From Sphingomonas sp. 32-62-10 (lineage in GTDB: Bacteria; Pseudomonadota; Alphaproteobacteria; Sphingomonadales; Sphingomonadaceae): a DNA stretch of 64,000 bases. The DNA is taken from the NCBI GenBank assembly GCA_002280555.1, contig NCEE01000011.1:83043-147042 (forward strand). The letters run 5' to 3'. The position numbers were made by a program, and so were the translations under genes. Positions 26,783 to 36,437 of the stretch are shown in pieces. Below the pieces are notes generated by a model. The model was not told where the DNA came from. It was given only the letters and a program-made list of their open reading frames with translations, and ran no database searches. The stretch's first letter is position 1. Each line of letters opens with the position of its first letter.

Positions 26783-27889
26783 ATGTACGATGATCATTAT
26801 GGATTGAGCGGCCGGCCGTTCCAGCTGACGCCCGATCCACGCTTCTGGTTCGAATCGGCCACGCACAAGAAGGCGATGGCCTATCTTGGCTATGGGCTGA
26901 GCCAGGGTGAGGGGTTCATCGTCGTCACCGGGGATATTGGCGCGGGCAAGACGACACTTGTCGGCCATTTGATGGCGACGATCGATCATGAGCGGCTACA
27001 CGCGATCAAGATCGTGTCGAGCCAAATCGAATCCGATGATCTGCTGCGGATGGTGGCGACCGGGCTCGATATCGAGTCGACGAACCTCGTAAAGGCTCAA
27101 CTACTCTCCGCGATCGAGCGGGGGCTGCACGCGGTCGCGCGGAGCGGGCGGCGCACCTTGCTGATCGTCGATGAGGCACAGGCGCTTCCCGTGTCGGCGC
27201 TCGAAGAATTGCGGATGCTCTCGAATTTCCAGGCGGGCGGCCATGCGCTGCTCCAGATCTTTCTGCTCGGCCAACCCGAATTCCGCCGTCAGCTGCAGGG
27301 CGCGGCGGGGCTGGAACAACTGCGCCAGCGCGTGATCGCGATGCACCATCTCGATCCAATGGGTCCGCAGGAAATCGAACCCTATATGCGCCACCGGCTT
27401 GCCGTGGTTGGCTGGCAGGGGCGGCCGCAATTCACGCCCGATGCGATTGCCGCTTTGTACCGCGGTTCGGAGGGTGTGCCGCGCCGCCTGAACCAGCTGG
27501 CCGGCCGAGTGTTGCTGTTCGGCGCGATCGAGCAGATCGATACGATCGATGCCCGCGCAGTCGATGCGGTGATCAACGACATCGCGGGTGATCAGCCCGT
27601 TATGGCGCCGCCAGCTGCCCCCACGCCAGAAGCAGTTGCCAGCACGCGGCCAGCGCCTGCGCCCGAACCTCTGCCGATGCGCCACGATGCAGCGTGGCAG
27701 CCGCCCGGGCCGCCCCCCGAGGGCGGTGGTCGCGAAACGTCAGCGCTTGAAGCGCGCGTCGCCGCCCTTGAAGCGCGCCTTGAGGAGCAGGAGCTTGCGT
27801 TGCGCAGGATCCTGACCTTGCTGATCGACTGGGTCGAAAGCGACAGTCAGCGCCCTGATCTGTCCTCACTGCGCAGTCCCGCTGCATGA
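26783..27889 (+). CDS. XrtA-locus secretion ATPase (ExeA/GspA-like AAA)
   Basis: AAA+ ATPase of the ExeA type. YGLSGRPFQLTPDPRFWF opens the protein, Walker A GDIGAGKTT has its lysine at about residue 56, and Walker B LLIVDEAQAL is near residue 131. The sensor region QPEFRRQL and FTPDAIAALYRGSEGVPRRLNQL follow. A Pro-rich linker and a C-terminal coiled coil (ARVAALEARLEEQELALRRI) end it. It is the version found in PEP-CTERM loci. 368 residues. Confidence 0.9.
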   Translation: MYDDHYGLSGRPFQLTPDPRFWFESATHKKAMAYLGYGLSQGEGFIVVTGDIGAGKTTLVGHLMATIDHERLHAIKIVSSQIESDDLLRMVATGLDIESTNLVKAQLLSAIERGLHAVARSGRRTLLIVDEAQALPVSALEELRMLSNFQAGGHALLQIFLLGQPEFRRQLQGAAGLEQLRQRVIAMHHLDPMGPQEIEPYMRHRLAVVGWQGRPQFTPDAIAALYRGSEGVPRRLNQLAGRVLLFGAIEQIDTIDARAVDAVINDIAGDQPVMAPPAAPTPEAVASTRPAPAPEPLPMRHDAAWQPPGPPPEGGGRETSALEARVAALEARLEEQELALRRILTLLIDWVESDSQRPDLSSLRSPAA

Positions 27890-28767
27890 ACGCTGTCACC
27901 GCCTTTCCCGCCACCGATACGCGCGTATGCAATGCCATGTCAGTCGATGTGGAGGACTGGTTTCAGGTCGGCGCATTTGAAGGCGTGATCGACAAGGCCG
28001 ATTGGCCGACGCTGGAAGCACGGGTTGAGCGCAATACAGATGCCGTGCTCACGATGTTTGCCGAAACGGGCATTCAGGCGACATTCTTTACGCTTGGCTG
28101 GGTAGCAAAGCGCAACCCGGCGTTGATCCGTCGGATCGTCGATGCAGGGCATGAAGTCGCCAGCCATGGCTGGGATCACCAGCGTGTCTTCACGATGACT
28201 GCCGATCAGTTCGCCGCCGACCTGAGGGCAGCACGCGAAACGATTGAGGATGCCGCCGGTGTCGCCGTCACGGGATATCGCGCGCCGAGTTTCTCGATCG
28301 ATCAGCGCACGCCCTGGGCGCATTCGGTGCTTGCCGAGGCCGGCTACCGCTATTCGTCGAGCGTCGCGCCGATCGCGCATGATCATTATGGCTGGCCCGA
28401 TGCGCCGCGCCACGCCTTTCGCCCAGTGGCGGGTGCCGATCTGATCGAATTGCCGATAACCATAGCGTCGATCGCCGGTCGCGAGATGACGACGGGCGGC
28501 GGGTTTTTCCGGCTATTCCCCGGCGCGATCACCCATCGGGCCGTGCGCCAGGCCAATGCCGCTGATCAGCGCCCGGCGGTGTTTTATTTCCATCCCTGGG
28601 AGATCGATCCCGGCCAGCCGCGCGTTGCCAATGCGCCGCTCAAATCGAAACTGCGCCATTACAGCCGGTTAGGCGCGATGGCGGGCAAGCTGCGCACGCT
28701 CATCGCCGCGCACCACTGGGGCCGGGTCGATAGCGTCATCGCGATCGAGGCTGCGCGGCTGCCATGA
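27886..28767 (+). CDS. Polysaccharide deacetylase, XrtA-associated
   Basis: NodB-domain carbohydrate esterase. The motif-1 segment MSVDVEDWFQ gives the catalytic/metal Asp pair, GHEVASHGWDHQ is motif 2 with metal His residues, and GYRAPSFSI is motif 3. The tail PAVFYFHPWEIDPGQPR is typical for the PEP-CTERM subfamily. 293 residues, no signal peptide visible. It likely removes acetyl groups from the polymer or its precursors. Coupled to both neighbours by 4-nt overlaps. Confidence 0.92.
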   Translation: MNAVTAFPATDTRVCNAMSVDVEDWFQVGAFEGVIDKADWPTLEARVERNTDAVLTMFAETGIQATFFTLGWVAKRNPALIRRIVDAGHEVASHGWDHQRVFTMTADQFAADLRAARETIEDAAGVAVTGYRAPSFSIDQRTPWAHSVLAEAGYRYSSSVAPIAHDHYGWPDAPRHAFRPVAGADLIELPITIASIAGREMTTGGGFFRLFPGAITHRAVRQANAADQRPAVFYFHPWEIDPGQPRVANAPLKSKLRHYSRLGAMAGKLRTLIAAHHWGRVDSVIAIEAARLP

Positions 28768-29837
28768 CGATGCCGCTGCTCGCCATGCCGCTGGGGCTTC
28801 GCGCCGCCGATCTGCACGACGCTGCCGATCGCGCGAGGATTGCCGCATTCGTCCGTGCCCATCCGGATGCCACGCCGTTCCACTTGCTCGAATGGAGCAT
28901 TGCCGTCGCACACGGCTGCGGGCAGCGGGCACATTGCCTGGTGGCCGAGCGCGCCAATGGTGACATCGTTGGTATCCTCCCGCTGACCGAGATCAGTTCC
29001 CCGCTCTTCGGTCGTGCGCTGGTGTCGACGGGCTTTGGCGTCGGAGGTGGCATTTTGGCGACGGAAGACGACGCCGTGCAGGTGCTGGGCGAGGCGGGCT
29101 GGGCGCTCGCCGAACGGCTGCATTGCCCGACGATGGAGTTGCGCGGCGGCCCGATACCTGAAGGGGACTGGCAGATCGACAGCACAACCTATCTCGGCTT
29201 CGCGCGCGATCTGGCCGCCAATGACGATGCCGAACTCGCGGCAATTCCTCGCAAACAGCGCGCCGAGGTCCGCAAGGGGCTGGGCAACGGGTTGGAAGTG
29301 ACGACCGGCTGTCACGATACCGACTTGGACGCACACTATTGTATTTATTCGCAATCAGTACGTAATCTGGGAACGCCCGTGTTTCCGAAGCGACTGTTCC
29401 GCGAAACTTTACGCGAATTTGGTGAATCGGCCGATATCCTCGTCGTTTGGGACGGGGAAAAGCCAGTGGCAGGTGTGTTGAGCCTATATATGAACGGCGT
29501 CGTCTATCCCTATTGGGGCGGAGGCACACAGGCAGCACGCGGCCTGCGCGCAAACGACCTTATGTATTTCGCGTTGATGGGCCATGCCCGGCGGCGCGGC
29601 TGCACACGGTTCGATTTCGGCCGATCAAAGGCGGGAACGGGGCCTGCCGCGTTCAAGAAGAATTGGGGCTTTGATGGGCAGCCGCTGCATTATGCCAAGC
29701 GCGCGCCCACAGGCCAGCAACCACGCGAGATCAATCCGATGAGCCCGCGCTACCGGTTGCAAGTCGCCGCGTGGCGCAAACTGCCGCTTTGGATGGCCAA
29801 TACGCTTGGCCCGATGATTGCCCGGGGGCTCGGCTGA
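28764..29837 (+). CDS. FemAB-family protein, XrtA-associated
   Basis: GNAT-fold FemAB-like protein that may transfer an aminoacyl group. The family segments ATPFHLLEWS, FGVGGGILA, the central KQRAEVRKGL region and RGLRANDLMYFALMGHARRRGCTRFDFGRSK are visible. 357 residues, cytoplasmic. Found in XrtA loci next to the glycosyltransferase; together with the ACP/ligase it suggests that the polymer or lipid carrier is decorated, but the donor is unknown. Confidence 0.88.
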   Translation: MTMPLLAMPLGLRAADLHDAADRARIAAFVRAHPDATPFHLLEWSIAVAHGCGQRAHCLVAERANGDIVGILPLTEISSPLFGRALVSTGFGVGGGILATEDDAVQVLGEAGWALAERLHCPTMELRGGPIPEGDWQIDSTTYLGFARDLAANDDAELAAIPRKQRAEVRKGLGNGLEVTTGCHDTDLDAHYCIYSQSVRNLGTPVFPKRLFRETLREFGESADILVVWDGEKPVAGVLSLYMNGVVYPYWGGGTQAARGLRANDLMYFALMGHARRRGCTRFDFGRSKAGTGPAAFKKNWGFDGQPLHYAKRAPTGQQPREINPMSPRYRLQVAAWRKLPLWMANTLGPMIARGLG

Positions 29838-31051
29838 TGGGTGACATCCTGTTCCTCACCCACCGCATCCCCTATCCGCCTGACCGGGGCGACAAGATCC
29901 GCGGGTTTAACATCGTTCGCTATCTGTCGACACGAAAGCGCGTCCATGTGATCGCCTTCGCGGATGATTCGCGCGATCTGAAGCGCAAGAACGGCCTGGC
30001 CCCTTATACCGGCAACCGATCCATCGTTTGGCGATCGAAACCACGCTGGCTGGCGGCCCTGCAAGCGCTCGCATTCCGCCGCCCAGTGTCGCTGACCGCG
30101 TTTGAAAACGCATCGATTCAGGAGGCTGTCACCAATCTGCTGGCGCGCCATTCGATCGACACGATCTTCGTTTTTTCGAGCCAGATGGCGCAGTATCTGC
30201 CGGCAAAACCGCGGCAAAAGGTGATCATGGATTTCGTCGACATGGATTCGGCGAAGTTCGACGCCTATGCCAAGACATCGTCGGGCCTCACCCAATGGAT
30301 GATGCAGCGTGAGGGGCAATTGCTGCTCGCGCATGAAAAATCAGTCGCGGCCAAGGTCGATGCCAGCCTGTTCGTTAGCGAGGAAGAGGCTGCATTGTTC
30401 CGCGAACGCACCGGCGCAAAGCGGGTGCACGTTGTAGAGAACGGCATCGATACAGTGTTTTTTGATCCGGCAGCGTCCTTTAAACGCATTGAGACCACGG
30501 GCGCGCTGATCGTGTTCACCGGCCAGATGGATTATCGCCCGAATATTGAGGCGGTAACCTGGTTCGTCGACACGATTTTGCCGCACATCCAGGTGGCTCA
30601 TCCCAGTGCCCGCTTCGCGATCGTCGGGCGCAACCCCACCGACGCCGTCAAGGCGCTGGCCCGGCAGCCGGGCGTGATCGTGACCGGCGAAGTTGCCGAT
30701 GTGCGCGGCTGGCTCGCCGCCGCCGCCGTGGTTGTCGCCCCGCTGAAGCTAGCGCGCGGCATCCAGAACAAGGTGCTTGAAGCGATGGCGATGGCTCGTC
30801 CAGTGGTGGCCTCGGCCGCCGCTGCCGAAGGCATCGATCACGCCAATACGATCCTTACCGGCAGCACGGTGGGCGAAATCGCCGAGGAGGTGAACCGCCT
30901 GCTCGCTGATCCGGTGAAAGCGACAGCGCTGGGGCTGGCGGCCCGTGAACAGGTGTCCACACGATATAGCTGGGATGCGCGGCTTGCTGTCCTCGATACG
31001 ATACTGGGGATGAGCGCCAAGGTACCACCGATGCGCAAGTCGGCCGCATGA
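29837..31051 (+). CDS. Glycosyltransferase group 1, XrtA-associated
   Basis: GT-B glycosyltransferase. The N-terminal ILFLTHRIPYPPDRGDKIRGFN is the signature of the XrtA-linked sugar transferase, and the C-terminal domain carries FTGQMDYRPNIEAV, KLARGIQNKVLEAMAMARPVV and the catalytic Glu region. ATG 29837 shares its A with the stop of the FemAB gene. 404 residues. Likely adds a sugar during assembly of the locus exopolysaccharide. Confidence 0.92.
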   Translation: MGDILFLTHRIPYPPDRGDKIRGFNIVRYLSTRKRVHVIAFADDSRDLKRKNGLAPYTGNRSIVWRSKPRWLAALQALAFRRPVSLTAFENASIQEAVTNLLARHSIDTIFVFSSQMAQYLPAKPRQKVIMDFVDMDSAKFDAYAKTSSGLTQWMMQREGQLLLAHEKSVAAKVDASLFVSEEEAALFRERTGAKRVHVVENGIDTVFFDPAASFKRIETTGALIVFTGQMDYRPNIEAVTWFVDTILPHIQVAHPSARFAIVGRNPTDAVKALARQPGVIVTGEVADVRGWLAAAAVVVAPLKLARGIQNKVLEAMAMARPVVASAAAAEGIDHANTILTGSTVGEIAEEVNRLLADPVKATALGLAAREQVSTRYSWDARLAVLDTILGMSAKVPPMRKSAA

Positions 31052-32598
31052 CGATGGCCTTTCCGGCCGCCGATTTTCAGGCGGGCGGCGGGGCGGCATC
31101 GGCCACCGCGTGGCGGCGGCAGGGCGCGATCCTGTTCGGCACGGCAATCGCGCTGCTCGCGTTGTTCTGGAAGGACAGCGCCGATCTCGCACGGATTTGG
31201 TGGACAAGCACGACCTTCGGGCACTGCCTGTTCATTGGGCCCGTTCTGTTCTGGCTGGTGTGGCAGCGTCGCGCCGATCTCGCCTTGCTGCATCCGGTCG
31301 GTTGGTGGCCCGGCCTTGCGCTGGTGATGATTGGCGGGTTTGGCTGGTTCATCGGCGATGCCGCTGGCTTAGCGCTCGCTCGGCATCTGGGGCTGATCAT
31401 CATGCTTCAAGGTGCTGTGGTGACATTGCTGGGCCCGCAGGTCACGCGCGGGCTGTTATTCCCACTCGCTTATGCCTTTTTCCTCGTGCCGTTCGGGGAA
31501 TCGCTGGAAGCGCCGCTTCAATCGACCACCGTTGCGATGGTGATGCCGCTGCTCGCGCTAGCCGGCGTTCCCGCCAGTGTAGATGGCGTCCTGATTACGA
31601 TCCCGAACGGCTATTTCGAGGTCGCCGAAGCCTGTTCGGGCGCCAAATTTGTGATCGCGATGATCGCCTATGGCACGCTGGTCGCGCACGTCGCCTATGT
31701 AGCCTGGCCGCGCCGGATTGCCTTCATGGCAATGGCGCTGATCGTGCCGGTGATCGCCAATGGCCTGCGGGCCTTCGGGACCATCTATGCTGCGCACCTC
31801 ACATCAGTGGAGGCGGCGACAGGCATGGACCATATCGTCTATGGCTGGGTCTTTTTCGGGCTGGTGATGGCCGCTGTGCTCGGTATTGGCTGGCATTGGT
31901 TCGATCGTGATCCCGACGCGCCCTGGTTTGATGCCGCCGCGCTGCAACATGTGCCTGGCCAGCGGATCGAAGGGCTGATCGCCGCAGCGCTGGCGATGAC
32001 AGTGGCGTCGGGCTTTGTCGGATGGGCAGGGGCCATTTCGGCGCAGACAGCAGCTTTGCCCAATCGGATCGTCTTACCGAGCGTACCGGGCTGGACGCGC
32101 ACCGCCCCCAATCTCGTAGCACTCTGGCAACCGCATTACCCCAGTGCAGATCACGTCGTATCCGGTCGCTATGTCGATGCGCAGGGGCGCAGCGTCGATC
32201 TTGCCATCGCCGTTTTCGGCAGCCAGCGCGAAGGTAAGGAACTCGTTTCGTTCGGCACGGGCGTGCTGCGCGAGGATGATCGCTGGGTACGCGTCGAAAG
32301 CCTGCCAGAGATCGCGGGGGGCAGCGCCATGCGCATCACCGCGCCCGGTCCGGTCGAACGCGTGGTCGCGACATGGTACCGGATCGGATCGGTGGTGACC
32401 GCCAGTCCACGGGTCGTGAAAGTAGAAACTCTGAAAGTGAAACTGCTCGGCGGTTCGCCACGAGCGGTCGCCCTGCACGTTTCCGCACAGGTGGTGCCGG
32501 GCGATGATCCAGCCGCGACGATTGCAGGCTTTATCGCTTCAGCCGGGCCGATTGGGCAATTGGCTGATCGGGTATCAGCGGGTCAAGGGGCGCCCTGA
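31048..32598 (+). CDS. xrtA: Exosortase A (XrtA) with C-terminal EpsI-like domain
   Basis: Membrane transpeptidase-like protease/sorting enzyme for PEP-CTERM proteins. Eight or so helices precede the catalytic residues: Cys196 in VAEACSGAKF, Arg241 in IANGLRAFG and His262 in GMDHIVYGW, the triad order known for exosortases. After residue about 300 a single helix leads into a periplasmic EpsI-like domain (VPGWTRT, HYPSADHVVSGRY), fused in the same chain. 516 residues. No PEP-CTERM substrate is encoded in this window. The ATG overlaps the glycosyltransferase stop. Confidence 0.95.
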   Translation: MTMAFPAADFQAGGGAASATAWRRQGAILFGTAIALLALFWKDSADLARIWWTSTTFGHCLFIGPVLFWLVWQRRADLALLHPVGWWPGLALVMIGGFGWFIGDAAGLALARHLGLIIMLQGAVVTLLGPQVTRGLLFPLAYAFFLVPFGESLEAPLQSTTVAMVMPLLALAGVPASVDGVLITIPNGYFEVAEACSGAKFVIAMIAYGTLVAHVAYVAWPRRIAFMAMALIVPVIANGLRAFGTIYAAHLTSVEAATGMDHIVYGWVFFGLVMAAVLGIGWHWFDRDPDAPWFDAAALQHVPGQRIEGLIAAALAMTVASGFVGWAGAISAQTAALPNRIVLPSVPGWTRTAPNLVALWQPHYPSADHVVSGRYVDAQGRSVDLAIAVFGSQREGKELVSFGTGVLREDDRWVRVESLPEIAGGSAMRITAPGPVERVVATWYRIGSVVTASPRVVKVETLKVKLLGGSPRAVALHVSAQVVPGDDPAATIAGFIASAGPIGQLADRVSAGQGAP

Positions 32599-32667
32599 GC
32601 GGCTTTTGGTTGTGAAGTTTCACGCCCTAACGTAAACGCAGAACATCATTGGTCTCGGGGGTGACTT

Positions 32668-34566
32668 ATGGTTCGGCGCGTGGCGGTTTGGAGCATTCTC
32701 TTGTGTTTGCTGCTCGGTCTGTCGACCAGCGTGCCGCGAGCCGCCGATGCGGGTATTGTCGACTCGCTATTCCAAAAGTTGCGGCCGATCCTCCTTCAAG
32801 CCGGTGTGAAGCCCGATGAACTCGAAATGGCGGCTTTCACCATTTCCCGTCCGTCCGAAGCGACCACGGTATATTCGCGGGCAGCGGCTCAGGATTATCC
32901 ATTTTTTGCGCTTGTAGGCGCCGCCAAAGCTGCAAAAGACAAGGATGTTCCAAATATCGGCGTATTCACCTACGCCAAATGTATCGCGCCGATTACCGCG
33001 GTGGATACGGTGTTCAGCACCGCTTCTGCCCATGTGACGAACCAAAAAGCGAAGGCCGATACCAACGCAGTCATGCAGTTTGCGGCCAGTTATGCGGCTG
33101 ATTATGCGAACGCGCAGGCTGAGAGCGCTCGCGAACAAGCCAAGCAGCAACTTGCTGAATCAATTCCCTATTTTGGTGATATCGAGACGATTTGTCGGTT
33201 TGCCTTCGAAACCGAATTCCAGCTCGAGAATGATCTCTTTGCGGTGGCGACAGCGAAGGCCCGGTTGGCGCGGGATATCTATGTCGCCCTGAAAGAGGGT
33301 GACGTCATTACGGGGGTCAAACTCTTGACGACGTTGAATATTAGCCGCGATCAAGCGTGCGGCTTTATCGATAATGCCGTCTTTGGCGGCCTTATTGGCC
33401 GTACGCCATTGCTTGGCCAGCTTGCCAAGGGTGCCTGTGCGGGGTTTTTGGGATCGGTGATCGATGGCTTTACAGGCATCATCGACGGAGGCGTGGGCGT
33501 CATCGAAAACAGCGTGACCGCTGCGTATCAGGGCGGCAAGAAAATAGCCTGCACCGTTTACGGTTATTTTGGATCGGGGTGTTCGAAGGCGAAGGCACCT
33601 CCACCCCCTACGGCGGTTCAGGTAGCCAAAGCCGTTGCCCAGCAATATTGCAGCGCGCTTGGCGGGCTACAGGGTGTGTCCTTTCCGGGCGGCATCGCAG
33701 AATCGAACCTGCAGCAGCAGACCCGCTTTGAGTTCACCTGCAAAGATCTCAGCTTTTGCTCGAAACGCCCCGACGGCCCCTATCAATGTTCGACAGGAGC
33801 AGAACGCGCCGCTTGGTTTGCGCAGCAGGCAGCGCTGCTTGATGCCGAGTTCAAGACCAAATTGCCGATCTGGGGCAACGAATTTGAAGCACGGTGGAAG
33901 CCAAAATGCGCTGACCCCACTTGTGCGGGTGCAATGGTGATTATCCGGGCGAACGCGCAGCAGGAATCGCGTCAGACGATCATGTTCGATGGCACGCCAA
34001 GCTACGCGGCGCTGTCAGCACCAGCATTCGAAAAGGCCGAAGAAAATGCTGCATTGGCTGTAGAAGATTCGTTGTGGCGCCGCCCGAAATTCTGGTCGGC
34101 CAGCTTTCAAAGTTACTGGAGCAAGGATTGTCCAGACACGGCATGCACGAACGCCATTCGGACCATCGCCGATAATGCGGTGATCGCGGTTGGTGCCAAG
34201 CGCAAGTCCAATCCCAAAGCGATTTACGAACAGGCGGCGACTCCGATTTATGCCGATGCCGTGGCAAAGGCACGATTAGTGCGCGTCGACCGCGTCCGGC
34301 GGCTGCAGGGGCTGACTCCTGGAGCGGTGCCGCAACCGGCCAAACTGCCACCTCCGGGTTCGGCTTTTCCGGCGACAAAGCCAAATGCGTCGCCAAACCC
34401 GATACCATTGACCGTACCAGGCGCGCGCGGCGAAACCGGGGGACGGCCCTTGCCAAGAACGCTGCCAACGCCAACTGCACCGCCCGCCAGAGCGCCGGGC
34501 ACGCTACGCGTAATGCCGCGCGTAACCCCGATGCCAACACCGACACCAACACCCGTGCCGCGCTAG
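32668..34566 (+). CDS. Unrecognised Cys-rich secreted protein with duplicated CxDxxC unit
   Basis: I do not recognise a family. A clear signal peptide (VWSILLCLLLGLSTSVPRAADA) begins the 632-residue product. The central part is helical and has several glycine/isoleucine stretches. Two related units at about residues 402-430 and 476-504 share W-x3-F-x3-W-x3-C-x-D-x2-C-x2-A-x3-I-x2-N-A. Many further Cys occur (at least twelve), so disulfides are likely. The last 90 residues are Pro/Thr-rich and end PTPTPTPVPR, with no PEP-CTERM anchor. Codon use is less GC-biased than in xrtA: 25 of 40 codons from 32941 end in G/C against 35 of 40 from 31054 (hand count). GGGGGTGA precedes the ATG. Possibly acquired. 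Confidence 0.8.
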   Translation: MVRRVAVWSILLCLLLGLSTSVPRAADAGIVDSLFQKLRPILLQAGVKPDELEMAAFTISRPSEATTVYSRAAAQDYPFFALVGAAKAAKDKDVPNIGVFTYAKCIAPITAVDTVFSTASAHVTNQKAKADTNAVMQFAASYAADYANAQAESAREQAKQQLAESIPYFGDIETICRFAFETEFQLENDLFAVATAKARLARDIYVALKEGDVITGVKLLTTLNISRDQACGFIDNAVFGGLIGRTPLLGQLAKGACAGFLGSVIDGFTGIIDGGVGVIENSVTAAYQGGKKIACTVYGYFGSGCSKAKAPPPPTAVQVAKAVAQQYCSALGGLQGVSFPGGIAESNLQQQTRFEFTCKDLSFCSKRPDGPYQCSTGAERAAWFAQQAALLDAEFKTKLPIWGNEFEARWKPKCADPTCAGAMVIIRANAQQESRQTIMFDGTPSYAALSAPAFEKAEENAALAVEDSLWRRPKFWSASFQSYWSKDCPDTACTNAIRTIADNAVIAVGAKRKSNPKAIYEQAATPIYADAVAKARLVRVDRVRRLQGLTPGAVPQPAKLPPPGSAFPATKPNASPNPIPLTVPGARGETGGRPLPRTLPTPTAPPARAPGTLRVMPRVTPMPTPTPTPVPR

Positions 34567-34693
34567 ATTTACACCCGGTTGTTGCGCACTGTGCTGGCGG
34601 TATTGGCTGACTGATCCGCTTGATGGACTGGATCGCAAACTGGCGATAGACGACGCGGGTGGCGTGCAGCCACACGGGGGTCTTACAAATCAG

Positions 34694-36431
34694 ATGTGCG
34701 GCATTGCCGGTATTTTCTATCCTGCCACGCCCAAGCCCGTCGATCCTGCGCGCATAACGGCGATGGCCAATGCGCAAGCGCACCGTGGGCCCGATGGATC
34801 GGGGGTCTGGACGGCACCTGGCGTTGGGCTTGGTCATCGGCGGCTGGCGATCATCGATCTCGGCGGTGGCGCCCAGCCGATGGCGAGTGCGGATGGGGCG
34901 CTGACCATCACCTTCAACGGTGAAATCTATAATTTTCAGCAAGTACGGGCCGCGCGATCGGCTGGGGGTGAAACCGCTCCATTATGTCGAACTGTCGGAC
35001 GGCGGCGTTGCCTTTGCCTCGGAACTGAAGGGCCTGCTCGCGCACCCGTTGCTCCGCCGCACGCCCGATATTCGCGCGGTTGAGGATTATATGGCGTTCG
35101 GCTATGTGCCCGACGACACGTGTCTCGTCGCAGGCGTGAAGAAGCTCGCGGCGGGGCACAGCCTGTTGCTGACCCGCGGCAAACCCGTGCCTGCCCCGCA
35201 GCAATGGTGGGATATCGATTTCAGTCACCGCGCAACCGGGACGGCAGCAGCGCTTGGTGAGCAGTTGATCGATTTGATGCGCGACGGGGTGCGCTCGCGG
35301 ATGCTCGCGGATGTGCCGTTGGGGGCCTTCCTGTCAGGCGGGGTCGATAGCTCGGCTGTTGTCGCGCTAATGGCCGAGGCATCGAAGCGCGCGGTGAAGA
35401 CGTGCACGATCGGCTTCGATGCCGCCGATCATGACGAGCGCGGCTATGCGAACCAGATCGCGGCGTTGTTTGCGACCGAACACCGCGAACGGATCGTCGC
35501 AGCCGATGATTTCGCGTTAATCGACACGCTCGTCGCTGCGTTCGACGAACCCTTTGCCGATGCGTCAGCGCTTGCCACCTACCGGGTGTGCGAACTGGCG
35601 CGGGAGCAAGTGACGGTCGCGTTGTCGGGCGACGGCGCCGATGAGGCGTTTGCGGGGTATCGCCGCTACCGGTTTCAGGCCGCCGAAGAACGGGTGAGGG
35701 CGTTGGTGCCCGCTGCTTTTCGATCATCGCTGTTCGGCAAATTAGGGGCGCTGTATCCGAAGGCTGATTGGGCACCCCGGCCATTACGCGCAAAGACGAC
35801 GCTGCTCGGCTTGGCAGACGATGGGACGACGGCTTATGCCCGTTCCGTCGGCGTCACGACGCCAGCGCTGCGCGCGCAGCTGTTCACTGATGCAGCACGG
35901 CAGGCGCTTGGCGGGCATATCGCCGAGAACCGCTATATCACCACCATGCGGGATGCCCCGGTGCGCGAGGCGCTCGACCGCGCGCAATATGCCGATTTCA
36001 AGCACTGGCTGCCGGGTGATATCCTCACCAAGGTCGATCGCACCAGCATGGCCGTCAGCCTGGAAGCGCGCGAACCGTTACTTGATTACAAGCTGATCGA
36101 ATTTGCCGCGACTTTGCCCGTTTCGATGCGGATCAGGGCGGGGGAGGGCAAGTGGATCATGAAAAAGGCGATGGAGCGCTATCTGCCACGCGACATTCTC
36201 TATCGTCAGAAAATGGGTTTTGTGACCCCAATCAGCGCCTGGTTTCGCGGGGCGCTGGCTGACGAGGCGGCGGCGCTGGCATCGTCACGGGTGCTGGCGG
36301 GGACGGGGTGGTTCGAGATGTCCGCCATCGCCAGACTCGCTGCCGATCACCGGTCCGGCCGTGCTGAACACGGCCGGACACTTTGGCAATTGGTAATGCT
36401 CGAACGGTCGATGCAACGCTTGTTTGGGTAA
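34694..36431 (+). pseudogene. Asparagine synthase-like amidotransferase of the XrtA locus, internal deletion and frameshift
   Basis: Class II amidotransferase/asparagine synthetase of the type next to xrtA. The N-terminal part has the catalytic Cys (MCGIAGIF), AHRGPDGSG and FNGEIYNF. Directly after it, near 34940, the frame changes and the sequence continues as RDRLGVKPLHY with the rest of the synthetase: FLSGGVDSS (PP-loop), SGDGADEAFAGY and GDILTKVDRTSMA. In intact relatives about 55 residues separate the two anchors; here about five codons do. So roughly 50 codons of the glutaminase domain and the frame are lost. Either a real pseudogene or an assembly fault. A synthetase-only fragment could start at ATG 34920. 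Confidence 0.82.
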
Positions 36432-36437
36432 ACCTGA

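Noticed and set aside
34300..34566. Pro-rich C-terminus of the secreted protein as a PEP-CTERM sorting signal
   Set aside because: There is no Pro-Glu-Pro motif, no following hydrophobic helix and no basic cluster; the tail is simply Pro/Thr-rich and ends at the stop.
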